Notes under the pieces: model-generated
Seen by the model: the letters and a program-made list of their open reading frames with translations, nothing else
Database searches by the model: none
Told to the model about the DNA's origin: nothing
Shown here: piece by piece, positions 28,359 to 36,237 of the stretch
Layout: each line of letters begins with the position of its first letter
Numbering within the stretch: position 1 is the stretch's first letter
Origin: Ruminococcaceae bacterium R-25
GTDB lineage: Bacteria > Bacillota > Clostridia > Saccharofermentanales > Saccharofermentanaceae
Direction: 5' to 3'
Length of the DNA stretch: 64,000 bases
Assembly: GCA_003149065.1 (NCBI GenBank)
Contig: QGFZ01000001.1
Coordinates: 434,001 to 498,000 of the forward strand
Position numbers and translations under genes: made by a program

Positions 28359-28597
28359 TAGACCGCCTCCTTTGTATCGTTATCAGGATCTTCGGGGGAG
28401 ATCTTGATGAATAAAATGTTCTTCTTTGGTATTAATATTTCCTCTCCGGCACTGTTTCTGAAGCACACAACATCGTCATCTGAAGAGTTTTCTATCTTTT
28501 CGATGATGGAGCCTTTATCAAAATAGTTATAGGTCTTACGGAAAGAAATTGATGTTCCGTCTGTCAAAAAGACGGTGAATACTTGAAAGTTGCCCAT
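28358..28597 (-). CDS. Small hypothetical ICE protein
   Basis: 79 aa, unrecognised. Predicted mostly beta-strand (FQVFTVFLTDGTSISFRKT, VVCFRNSAGEEILIPKKNILFIKI) with an acidic end. AGAGGTGATC precedes the ATG. It shares a TAATG with the DUF6103-like gene, so the two are co-translated. Confidence 0.55.
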   Translation of the reverse strand: MGNFQVFTVFLTDGTSISFRKTYNYFDKGSIIEKIENSSDDDVVCFRNSAGEEILIPKKNILFIKISPEDPDNDTKEAV

Positions 28598-28625
28598 GTC
28601 TGATCACCTCTCTTTGTATTTGGGC

Positions 28626-28660
28626 ATAAGAAAACCCGAGTGTATTTACTCGGGTCTTTG
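28626..28660 (-). terminator. Rho-independent terminator on the minus strand
   Basis: ACCCGAGT (28634-28641) pairs with ACTCGGGT (28648-28655). On the minus strand the stem is followed by TTTTCTTAT. It ends transcription from the 78-aa gene and the secretion operon. Confidence 0.7.
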
Positions 28661-28690
28661 GAGGGTGTTTTGAAGCTGTAAAAGCTTTAT

Positions 28691-28725
28691 AGGTCAATTA
28701 TGCCCCTCTGTTTCATAATTGACCT
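28691..28725. repeat. 12-bp perfect inverted repeat without T-run
   Basis: AGGTCAATTATG (28691-28702) and CATAATTGACCT (28714-28725) are perfect arms around an 11-nt spacer. No U-tract follows on either strand, so it is more likely a protein-binding site or structured RNA than a terminator. Confidence 0.6.
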
Positions 28726-28757
28726 TAAGGATCTGAATGAAAAATGAGTAACTATCC

Positions 28758-28994
28758 TTAAGCTATATCTTCATTTTTTATGAAAACCCCGTCTTCTCGT
28801 TGTGCATAGCCCAGTTCTTTCATTCTCATCTCCGCCAGATCAACTCCAAGGCTTTCCATTTGACTTGCCCAGTAATCTGTTTCTTCCTGATTGTTGGGAT
28901 TATTAGATACAGTAGCAGCTATGTTGTTGGCTGTGAAATATGCTTCTTCCCAAGAAATCTTGCCCTGTCTGTATTCTGCGTAAACGTCTCTCAT
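28758..28994 (-). CDS. Small hypothetical protein of the conjugation operon
   Basis: 78 aa starting at the ATG of MRDVYAEYRQGK (28992-28994), which has a perfect AGGAGG at 29003-29008. The frame is open further upstream to 29276, but that part runs antisense-like through the hydrolase gene and lacks an RBS. The sequence is helical (ISWEEAYFTANNIAATVSN, DYWASQMESLGVDLAEMRMKELGYAQ). No family recognised. Confidence 0.6.
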   Translation of the reverse strand: MRDVYAEYRQGKISWEEAYFTANNIAATVSNNPNNQEETDYWASQMESLGVDLAEMRMKELGYAQREDGVFIKNEDIA

Positions 28995-29107
28995 GTGTGA
29001 TACCTCCTGATTAGTTTTGGTATCTGCAGTGTATAACGGCAGAATGCGTTTGTGGGGGCGAATTGCTTGAAAATGAAAAATAGGGCCCGAAAATGAGACT
29101 TTTTGGC

Positions 29108-29128
29108 GAAAATTGAGACTAGTCTCAA
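29108..29128 (-). terminator. 16-bp palindrome acting as a probable terminator
   Basis: TTGAGACTAGTCTCAA (29113-29128) is a perfect palindrome 3 bp after the hydrolase stop. On the minus strand it is followed by TTTTC. It can fold as a 6-bp stem with a CTAG loop. Confidence 0.5.
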
Positions 29129-29131
29129 CTT

Positions 29132-30139
29132 TTACGGGTAAGTTATCCCTGGTATTTTGAACCAATGAGTGAAGCTTGAACCGGATAATCTGGTCATTAC
29201 CACACCGTATTTTGTACCCATTGCCTGAATAACATAACCGTCTCCGATATAGATTCCGACGTGTCCCGAATGCCATACACCAAGTCCCGGTATATCAGGC
29301 ATTGAGGATATGGGACCTTTCTGACTGGCCGCATTGTACATGGAATTTGCTCCGTAGTCGTTTGAACTGCTATATCCGATCTGTCCGGAACCAGAGTTGT
29401 ACCACAGATATCCCTTGATGAGACCAGCGCAATCCGCAACACGTTTTCCCAAGTAATGTTTTTGGATATAGTCGTGATATACCTCAACATGATCAGGATA
29501 TTGGTTGCAAAGTTCAGAGAAATAATCCGATGTTAATACTCTTCCATATGATCCCCAGACATAACCCCAGCCGTCTCTGTATGCTTCCCATGCCCAAGCA
29601 ACGATATCTTCGTTGTTCTTTGTTGAAGGATCATTGAAGATATGCGGGCTTATTGTTGTGCTTCTCATACCATTTACGACCTTTATATAGTCATCAGGAT
29701 CGATATCGCTTCCGAATTCCCGGTTAACTGTTCTGATCAATTGCTTGTCTGACTGATCTTCTTCAAAGCATCCGACGAGTCTTTTTACGAAGTCTTTTTC
29801 ATCGGCGTAATCATATAAACCGAGCAAGTATAATGCTTGTGCTTCCTCATATCTGTCTTCTATATCGGCTTCTTTCATAGCTTCCTCAATGGCATCCAGG
29901 TTCTCCTGAATCTTAGTAAGCTTGGCGAGCTCCTCGACATTCAGGTTATCTGAAACCTGCTTCAACTGGTCCGGAGTGAACTCAACTTTTCCTGAAAAGA
30001 TGGCAAGTGCAGCAGCCATTGGCATAAATATTGCTACCGTGCTGACAATGATGAAGGTGAATACTTTGTTTCTCCACTTTTTGTTTGAGAGGATAGCGAC
30101 CGCGATTTTCTTGAGCGCGGCCGCTATAGTTGCCCACAT
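29132..30139 (-). CDS. NlpC/P60 peptidoglycan hydrolase of the conjugation system
   Basis: 335 aa. A positively charged N-terminus (KKWRNK) and membrane segment (~26-48) anchor it. A coiled region (~53-100) follows. The C-terminal domain has the NlpC/P60 layout: ADCAGLIKGYLW (catalytic C237) and WHSGHVGIYIGDG (H293). T4SS hydrolases of this sort open the cell wall for the channel (compare Tn916 Orf14 or TcpG). It overlaps the virB4-like stop by 1 nt (TAATG). Confidence 0.85.
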   Translation of the reverse strand: MWATIAAALKKIAVAILSNKKWRNKVFTFIIVSTVAIFMPMAAALAIFSGKVEFTPDQLKQVSDNLNVEELAKLTKIQENLDAIEEAMKEADIEDRYEEAQALYLLGLYDYADEKDFVKRLVGCFEEDQSDKQLIRTVNREFGSDIDPDDYIKVVNGMRSTTISPHIFNDPSTKNNEDIVAWAWEAYRDGWGYVWGSYGRVLTSDYFSELCNQYPDHVEVYHDYIQKHYLGKRVADCAGLIKGYLWYNSGSGQIGYSSSNDYGANSMYNAASQKGPISSMPDIPGLGVWHSGHVGIYIGDGYVIQAMGTKYGVVMTRLSGSSFTHWFKIPGITYP

Positions 30140-31959
30140 TATCTGCCTCCGGCTGAACCGAAGAGCTCAGCTTTATAACTCGGTGCCTTGACCTGTAAAA
30201 GATATCTTTCGTTACCGCAACGGTATAAGCAGGAGCCTCTTTCCGGATACTTGATGAGGTCATATTCCGACGGTTCGATCTGCAGAGCATCCATGAAATT
30301 CTTCGGATTGATCTGTCCGGGATTGAAGAGGAACTGGTGTGTCGGTATGCTGAACAGCGGTTTTGTCATCTCCTTAATGCCTGGGATAAGGAAATCCTCG
30401 ATGTTTTGAGATGCCAGTATCATGGTGGATTCCTTCTTGCGGACTCGCTTCATTGCATTGCGGATATACTCAATAGCCGTTCTGTTTGTAAGGAAGAGGT
30501 AGAGCTCATCGATTGATGCAGCCGCATATCCTTCGCCTAAAAGCTTGTTGCTCATATAGGAAAGGATATTAAAGAGCATTGCATCCTTGAGTCTCTTGTT
30601 CGTATCCATAAGACCTTTTACACCAAATACGATGAACTTATCGTCAGTTATGTTGCTGTGGCCGTTGAAATACTTGCTCTCTGCACCTTTACACATTGAC
30701 TCGATATTGAGGCAAACCTTCTGAATCATGTCCTCAGTGTAGAGGTATTTGCGCTTGGGATCGTATGTGTAGAATTCTTCCTCACAGATGTTGTAGAAGT
30801 CCTGCATAGTCGGATAATCCGTAGGCTTCAGGGAAGAGAAGTCAGTCATGTCCGTGATGCCGAATCTCGCGTAGAGCTTGGTGAGCATTATCTCAATCGT
30901 ATTGATATGGTCCTGATCGAACTCTTCATTGTAGGTTTTGAAGAAGTCTTTAAGGAATGCAATATGCTGGCTGAGCTTTGTTTTCCTTCTGAACGCTTCT
31001 GGACCGTCATCGTCCTCGCCATCAGACCACGTCTTGGGTTCAAGAGGATTGATAATATAGTCTCCTGAAAGGAAATCTATATAGCAGCCGCCAAGATTAT
31101 CGCAAAGTTCCTTATACTCCGTTTCAGGATCAAGAACAATAATGCTCTTGCCGGATTCACGGATATTAGTAAGTATAAGCTTCATGAGATATGACTTGCC
31201 CTGACCGGAGTTGCCGAGAATAAGTATATTGCTTGTCGTTTTATCCTCTGCTCGTCTATCAAAATCAACGAGAATATTGGTTCCGTATTTATCTCTTCCA
31301 ATATAAAACCCGCGCGGATCAGTCTTACCGCTGAAGTTAAGCGGGTAGAGGTTGGCTACAGAACTGGCAGGTAGAACTCTTTCGAACTGCTCTCCGAACT
31401 GATTGCTGCCCATTGGCACAACCGAGAGGAAACCTTCTTTCTGTCTCAAAGTAAGCTTTTCAACCTCTATCTTTGATCTGGATAATTCCATGTTGATATC
31501 AGATTGCAGTTCTTTCAGTGCATCTAGACTGTTTGCTTTCAACTCAATGAAGACCGCGCAGTGAAGAAGCGGTTCTCTGTTCTTTCTGAGATTTGAGAGA
31601 AGCTCTACAACATCCTGAATGTTTTCTTCTGCCTGCACGGTGTCACTAACATCGTTGCTAGTGGTCTTCAAGCTATTTTTACGCATCGCGTTCTGAAGAA
31701 TCTTGCGCTGTTCCATAGGATCCACTAGCCTATTATAAATCCGGAGCGTAACTCCGGATTTATCTGACAATAACGATAAGATGGCGAGTTCTTCTGTTGA
31801 AGGCGGGTATTCCTTTATAACCCAACAGCATCGATATGAGTCGCCGATTATATAGTAGTCAGTATAAAATTTGATTGTTGACGGGGAGATGCAGTCAAAG
31901 TAATCCTTTGCTCGGATTACTTCCAACTGTTCCGGGGTATATGTTTTTTCCCTTTTCAT
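30139..31959 (-). CDS. VirB4-type type IV secretion ATPase
   Basis: 606 aa. Walker A is GNSGQGKSY (~249-257). ESGKSIIVLDPETEYKELCDNLGG follows, with a helical middle and AAASIDELYLFL (Walker B region) and ILASQNIEDFL typical of VirB4/TraC ATPases. It powers channel assembly and substrate export at the inner membrane. It is shorter than full ~800-residue VirB4 proteins. The ~190-residue gene at 34408 resembles an N-terminal part of such ATPases, so the function may be split. RBS AAGGAG is well placed. A terminator lies 24 bp upstream of its start, so a local promoter or read-through is needed. Confidence 0.88.
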   Translation of the reverse strand: MKREKTYTPEQLEVIRAKDYFDCISPSTIKFYTDYYIIGDSYRCCWVIKEYPPSTEELAILSLLSDKSGVTLRIYNRLVDPMEQRKILQNAMRKNSLKTTSNDVSDTVQAEENIQDVVELLSNLRKNREPLLHCAVFIELKANSLDALKELQSDINMELSRSKIEVEKLTLRQKEGFLSVVPMGSNQFGEQFERVLPASSVANLYPLNFSGKTDPRGFYIGRDKYGTNILVDFDRRAEDKTTSNILILGNSGQGKSYLMKLILTNIRESGKSIIVLDPETEYKELCDNLGGCYIDFLSGDYIINPLEPKTWSDGEDDDGPEAFRRKTKLSQHIAFLKDFFKTYNEEFDQDHINTIEIMLTKLYARFGITDMTDFSSLKPTDYPTMQDFYNICEEEFYTYDPKRKYLYTEDMIQKVCLNIESMCKGAESKYFNGHSNITDDKFIVFGVKGLMDTNKRLKDAMLFNILSYMSNKLLGEGYAAASIDELYLFLTNRTAIEYIRNAMKRVRKKESTMILASQNIEDFLIPGIKEMTKPLFSIPTHQFLFNPGQINPKNFMDALQIEPSEYDLIKYPERGSCLYRCGNERYLLQVKAPSYKAELFGSAGGR

Positions 31960-31983
31960 TGTTTTTCTCCTTATTTTAAGAAT

Positions 31984-32010
31984 AGAAAAGACCTCAAGAT
32001 ATGAGGTCTT
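31984..32010 (-). terminator. Terminator at the end of the cyclase cassette
   Basis: AAGACCTCA (31988-31996) and TGAGGTCTT (32002-32010) form a 9-bp stem with a 5-nt loop, followed on the minus strand by TTTTCTATTC. It ends the two-gene cassette and would reduce transcription into virB4. Confidence 0.7.
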
Positions 32011-32045
32011 AAGAATTATATGAATAAGAAAATGTGATTAGCTAA

Positions 32046-32879
32046 TTAATAATCTTCATCTTCCATATCTTGTTCCATTTGAGCTATTCTTCGACCTTCT
32101 AGATAGGCCGCCTCATTTGCTAATTCTTCTGGGAGAGAATGAATCTCATCGAAACGCAAAAGAACTGTTTGTATGCCCTTAAAATTATATGAAACGGTTT
32201 CCTTAAAAAAGCTAATTGTAGCAAACCATTCATTATTATATGTTAATGTGTATACAATTCTATCGTTATCTGTTTTGCTTGAAACTGATCCATCACATTT
32301 TTTTAGAAGACTATCAAGCATTGAAAAAACGTTTTGATCAACATATAAATTTGAACCAGATACTCCGGCTTTACTTCCGCTTTCTTCAATAATAAAAGCT
32401 TTGGAAAAAGCCGTGTTCATTTGAAATTCTCTAGGATGATAAAAAACAGTTTTTGGTCTTTCTGCTGATGAGGTTATGCTTATGCCTGTATCTGAATATT
32501 CATACTCATATCTATCACCACATGATATAACTCCGCGAACGCCAGGATATCCTGAAGCTTGATCAATACCTCTTATATGATCATAATCATTAATAATTGA
32601 TTCAAAATACGTCAGAAACAAATAAACATCATTTAAGTTATCTGGTATATCCATACACGCTGCCATACCGTCGTTTAAAACCATTCTTGGCCCAAATGGA
32701 AGAGATAGAACTCCCCAATGCCAAGCTCCAATTTTATCTATTCTTTGAAAGTTAGTTATACATTTGGGGTCTCTTAAATTCCAGGATGATTCAACGAATG
32801 GTGCACCATATCCTAATAAATCGTACCAACAACAAATAGTTGGAATTAATTTAATACAATCTTCGTGTATATCTACCAT
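32046..32879 (-). CDS. Class III nucleotide cyclase-like protein of a two-gene cassette
   Basis: 277 aa from the ATG at 32877-32879 with GAGGA upstream. The frame opens earlier at a TTG without RBS. The order of motifs follows class III (adenylate/guanylate) cyclase domains: WYDLLGYG (D20, like FxDIxGF), VLNDGMAACMDI (D70, like the SD second metal site), GVRGVISCGD (114-122, like RGAIxxG) and NTAFSKAFIIEES...NLYVDQNVF (155-185, like GxAlxxAyxlE...RIxvd). I infer a cyclase fold; activity is unproven because several positions differ from canonical enzymes. The C-terminal ~90 residues are unique. It lies 42 bp after the DAC-domain gene, is AT-rich, and is followed by a terminator. It is not part of known T4SS sets. 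Confidence 0.55.
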   Translation of the reverse strand: MVDIHEDCIKLIPTICCWYDLLGYGAPFVESSWNLRDPKCITNFQRIDKIGAWHWGVLSLPFGPRMVLNDGMAACMDIPDNLNDVYLFLTYFESIINDYDHIRGIDQASGYPGVRGVISCGDRYEYEYSDTGISITSSAERPKTVFYHPREFQMNTAFSKAFIIEESGSKAGVSGSNLYVDQNVFSMLDSLLKKCDGSVSSKTDNDRIVYTLTYNNEWFATISFFKETVSYNFKGIQTVLLRFDEIHSLPEELANEAAYLEGRRIAQMEQDMEDEDY

Positions 32880-32921
32880 AGATAATTCCTCGTAAGTAAA
32901 CTTCAAAGAAATATAAAACAA

Positions 32922-34361
32922 TTAAACATCAGGTTCGATTGTTGAGAAAACATCGTGATATCCATCCTCAGAAATAACTATTACTAAGGTTTCCTTGGGT
33001 TTAAACCACGTATCTGATACAGTAGTATTTGCAATTCTATTCTTTATATTATGCATATATAATTTTGCAGAGTTATATCGAGCGCCTCTGCCAGAATTAC
33101 CAATAAACTTTGAATCAATATATCCATCGAGGATAACACCTAGGCCATAGCATACGCATTTTGTATCAATTAGCATAGCGCCATCTATGCTAGACATACT
33201 TAACAATCTACTTGAATCAATGTTATTACAATCAATAGGGTTTATTCTTATTCCTCTTTTTGCTTGACTAAATCTGTCTGCTTCCGCCTCTGCTCCGTTA
33301 GTTACAACCAACATTGTTCCATGTTTCTGGTTCTTTAGCACGCTATACAATTTTATGAAATTGTTGTATTCATCAGAGCTTTTTTGTGTTGACTCAAAAA
33401 ATCTTTGAATAATACTATTATTGTTTTCTTCTTGTATAGACTGTTCATTTGGTGCGTTTTTATGTTTAATTCTAAACTCTGTTCCATTATAGGAAAGTGT
33501 CTCTGAACCAATTCTCATTTTCCATTTTGAATGCCCCAAGAAATTAACCGTAGCAAAATCATCTGATGCTACGTTCCCGATTCCAATGGCTATCCATTTG
33601 TGTTCTGATGACGAATCATAACTCAACAATAAACCATTTCTTTCATCTGTCATTTCCAAGAGTTTTCTTACTAATTTTGAATCCATTAAATCAAGTGGCA
33701 TTGGTTCTTTAAAAATGATGCTTGAGGCGTCATGTCTAAAGGTTTTGCAAAAAATAAAACAACCATTATTTGATTTGCCTTCATAGTTATAATCAGCAAT
33801 GGAATGGAAAAAATCCACATCTGGTAAACATAAATCACTAAATGTTTTTGAAACGACACTGCTTATAAAACTGTTTATTAATAAATTATCTTGTTTGTTT
33901 AGATTAATGTTTTTCTCTTCTTGCATTTCGTCTTGATAAAATTCATTCAACTCTTCGTCTTCCGACAAGCGTGGGTATTTTCTGCTGTTACTAATACAAG
34001 CACGAAACAAATTTATCAGGAAAGGACATTCTTTTTTTAGTTCGTCTGCTGAGGATAAAGAGAGTATTGATAAAAATGTTTGAATGCTTTTTACACGAAT
34101 AACATCATACATATCCTGATAAACGACTAATGGGTATACAATTTCATCTTCATTTTCTTGAATTGCACCAAAACAATTCTTGTAAGTCATTGTGCCGATG
34201 AATGCAAATGGTTCCACATAAACTTCTTCAGATTCTTCCAAATCATAATTCTCATCTTCGCGAATCCATTGTCCCCAAGAAGTATTATCGGCAATTAATG
34301 GAATATACTGATTAAGTAATTGCAAAGAAAATTCACTAAAGTGATTATAGACATATGACAT
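32922..34361 (-). CDS. Protein with C-terminal diadenylate-cyclase (DisA_N-like) domain
   Basis: 479 aa from the ATG at 34359-34361, eight nt after AAGGGG. A GTG three codons earlier overlaps that RBS. Residues ~340-470 resemble a DAC domain: KHGTMLVVTNG, then SSIDGAMLIDTKCVCYGLGVILDG (DGA at 393-395), GRGARYNSA (424-432) where c-di-AMP synthases have GTRHRAA, and LVIVISEDG (459-467, like VVSEE). The conserved DGA aspartate is present but RHR is replaced by RYN. The N-terminal ~340 residues are unrecognised and could be a sensor. It may make a cyclic dinucleotide or a variant product. Paired with the class III cyclase-like gene; likely signalling or defence. Confidence 0.6.
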   Translation of the reverse strand: MSYVYNHFSEFSLQLLNQYIPLIADNTSWGQWIREDENYDLEESEEVYVEPFAFIGTMTYKNCFGAIQENEDEIVYPLVVYQDMYDVIRVKSIQTFLSILSLSSADELKKECPFLINLFRACISNSRKYPRLSEDEELNEFYQDEMQEEKNINLNKQDNLLINSFISSVVSKTFSDLCLPDVDFFHSIADYNYEGKSNNGCFIFCKTFRHDASSIIFKEPMPLDLMDSKLVRKLLEMTDERNGLLLSYDSSSEHKWIAIGIGNVASDDFATVNFLGHSKWKMRIGSETLSYNGTEFRIKHKNAPNEQSIQEENNNSIIQRFFESTQKSSDEYNNFIKLYSVLKNQKHGTMLVVTNGAEAEADRFSQAKRGIRINPIDCNNIDSSRLLSMSSIDGAMLIDTKCVCYGLGVILDGYIDSKFIGNSGRGARYNSAKLYMHNIKNRIANTTVSDTWFKPKETLVIVISEDGYHDVFSTIEPDV

Positions 34362-34407
34362 AAGTGCCACCCCTTTTTTATTATATCACAGGTGTTTTCT
34401 AAGCTGT

Positions 34408-34983
34408 TTAGTCTAGATTATAAAATTGGATTCCGTCAAAATCAGGCATCTGATCAGCGGCAAAGGAAGCATCGAAGTATATGGCAAGAAATCGCTTGAT
34501 ATCTTCTTTTTTCATACGTCGAACATCGAATCCCTGATCAGATATAGCTTTCTCAACGCGGTTCATCTCCGCGAATACCTGTTCTGTTTTCATATTCTTA
34601 CAACGGATTATGAATGCAAACTGCCTTGCGGTTGCCATCTCGAGCTGAATGTTGTCAAGGAATTCATGGTCCTTAGCCAGCAGAGATTTGATCAAAGGAT
34701 TGGGCTCTTCATCTATTCTTTCTGTCAAATAGACTTTGTTGTTATCGAAGCACTCCGATGCGTCTGTACATACAAACTCGAGATTGGGCTTTGTATTGAG
34801 TACCAACATCAACTGTCGGATTTTGGTGGTTATCGCATCTTTAGACAGTACCGAGATGTTTGTCGGACTTACCATATAGAAGAGAAGTTCATCCTTGCTG
34901 GTAGCAAGTCCGTATTTTGTGAAAGTCTTAATGCCAATGAGATCCTGAACAGATCTCTTTTTTCCGAAAAACTGTTCCAGCAA
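34408..34983 (-). CDS. Conjugation protein resembling a VirB4 N-terminal region
   Basis: 191 aa. The sequence (FTKYGLATSKDELLFYMVSPTNISVLSKDAITTKIRQLMLVL, EFVCTDASECFDNNKVYLTERIDEEPNPLIKSLLAKDHEFLDNIQ, ATARQFAFIIR, EKAISDQGFDVRRMKKEDIKRFLAIYFD) is of a type found between PrgI and VirB4 genes in clostridial ICEs and looks like an N-terminal ATPase-associated domain. It begins 6 bp after the PrgI-like gene. A two-gene cassette now separates it from virB4. Confidence 0.6.
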   Translation of the reverse strand: MLEQFFGKKRSVQDLIGIKTFTKYGLATSKDELLFYMVSPTNISVLSKDAITTKIRQLMLVLNTKPNLEFVCTDASECFDNNKVYLTERIDEEPNPLIKSLLAKDHEFLDNIQLEMATARQFAFIIRCKNMKTEQVFAEMNRVEKAISDQGFDVRRMKKEDIKRFLAIYFDASFAADQMPDFDGIQFYNLD

Positions 34984-34989
34984 GTCTCA

Positions 34990-35247
34990 TCACCTCCATT
35001 CGAAGTACTGCTGTGTTGTTATGAAATATCTGAAAGCATATCTGATGTAGTCCATAACCGTTGTCTCATCTAATCTGATAGTCATGAAAGCATAAACTGC
35101 AACTATTCCGACCAGAAGGAGCTTGTGAAGATAGATGAGGAACACTGCACTGAGCAAAGCTCCAATACCTATGATCGCGAAGTCTTTCAGACTCCACAGC
35201 CACATATTTGCTTTTGCTTTCATGTTTTGTGGATATATAAAATTCAT
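34990..35247 (-). CDS. PrgI-family (VirB3-like) membrane protein
   Basis: 85 aa. YPQNMKAKANMWLWSLKDFAIIGIGALLSAVFLIYL and a second membrane segment (LVGIVAVYAFMTIRL) followed by DYIRYAFRYFITTQQYFEWR match PrgI/VirB3-like proteins that sit beside VirB4 in Gram-positive conjugation systems. It abuts the TrbL-like gene (next base) and precedes the 191-aa gene by 6 bp. Confidence 0.8.
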   Translation of the reverse strand: MNFIYPQNMKAKANMWLWSLKDFAIIGIGALLSAVFLIYLHKLLLVGIVAVYAFMTIRLDETTVMDYIRYAFRYFITTQQYFEWR

Positions 35248-36177
35248 TTATTTAACCGCCTTTCCGACAGCTCTTACGAGACTTGCCGCTGTTGTTGCCG
35301 TATGTACGACACTCATCATGTTCACCTTAACAGAAGAATCCAGTCCAAACTGCTGTGCTATTCTCGGGACTTCATTAGCAGCAAACATAATGCCTAATCC
35401 AAGTACCATATGGTCTGACATCGTAAGCAGACCGAGATAGAAGAGGGTTGTCTGCAGAAATGCCGTAAGACATATTGCAATGACCTGTTTCATCCACTGG
35501 TTGAATCCGTCTGTATAACCTCTTGGTACTGAAAACATATATAAGGTTCCAACCGCTATCTGTATCATGAGAATTCCGCCACGCTTAAGATTTGCGAAGA
35601 AGAGTTTTACGCAGCAGTATGCAAATGCAAAGATGAATATAGTGTCGATAACAGCCTGATTACCGGTATTAAGATTGAATACTTTTGTAAAGACATTACT
35701 TACCAATCTTGGGAAATCAGTGCTTCGAGAAATGTTGAATGCATCCAAAATGCCCTGAGAGAATGTGAACTGAAGGGTTATGCAAAACTTGTAGAGTTCA
35801 ATAGGTACTGTTCCGATCAGGCTGCATGCAAAGAATCCTTTGAGTATGTTGATAGAACATGAACGGATATTAGCTCGCCCATGTTGATATTCAATCGCAA
35901 CATCAAATATAGCGACTACAACACCGACTACATATAAGCCCCATCCGAATTTCACGAAAAGCATTATTGCTGCCTGAACCCAACCAAGTTCGAATATTTC
36001 TGCGCCGAGTCCGTTTATCATTTCAAGGAAAGCTGCCAGAGCTGTATATATGACTTCATAGAACCATTTGATCATGGTATCCCAGATGGCTTTTGAGACA
36101 GCTTCTCCAATCTGTTGATAGGCGTCACCGAAGAGATCGCCGAGGGCTCTTAATAAATCTTCAAGCCAGTCAAACAT
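35248..36177 (-). CDS. TrbL/VirB6-like polytopic conjugation protein
   Basis: 309 aa. An amphipathic N-terminus (WLEDLLRALGDLFGDAYQQIGEAV) is followed by about six membrane segments (~63-92, 105-135, 170-200, 205-225, 235-265). The layout matches the CTn/ICE TrbL-like family that forms the inner-membrane channel part. It lies directly before the PrgI-like gene in a packed operon. Confidence 0.78.
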   Translation of the reverse strand: MFDWLEDLLRALGDLFGDAYQQIGEAVSKAIWDTMIKWFYEVIYTALAAFLEMINGLGAEIFELGWVQAAIMLFVKFGWGLYVVGVVVAIFDVAIEYQHGRANIRSCSINILKGFFACSLIGTVPIELYKFCITLQFTFSQGILDAFNISRSTDFPRLVSNVFTKVFNLNTGNQAVIDTIFIFAFAYCCVKLFFANLKRGGILMIQIAVGTLYMFSVPRGYTDGFNQWMKQVIAICLTAFLQTTLFYLGLLTMSDHMVLGLGIMFAANEVPRIAQQFGLDSSVKVNMMSVVHTATTAASLVRAVGKAVK

Positions 36178-36203
36178 TTACGCTTCACCTCCTATAAGAA
36201 GGA

Positions 36204-36231
36204 AGCAGCCCGATTATCTCATCAGGCTGCT
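36204..36231 (-). repeat. Hairpin between DUF3852 and TrbL-like genes
   Basis: AGCAGCC (36204-36210) and GGCTGCT (36225-36231) are inverted with a 14-nt spacer. The minus-strand tail (TCCTTC) is only moderately T-rich, so it may attenuate rather than end transcription. Confidence 0.45.
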
Positions 36232-36237
36232 CCTTTA

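Noticed and set aside
28995-29276. N-terminal extension of the 78-aa protein into the hydrolase gene
   Set aside because: No RBS at the far start; a perfect AGGAGG sits before the internal ATG at 28994; the extra part overlaps the NlpC/P60 gene in another frame.
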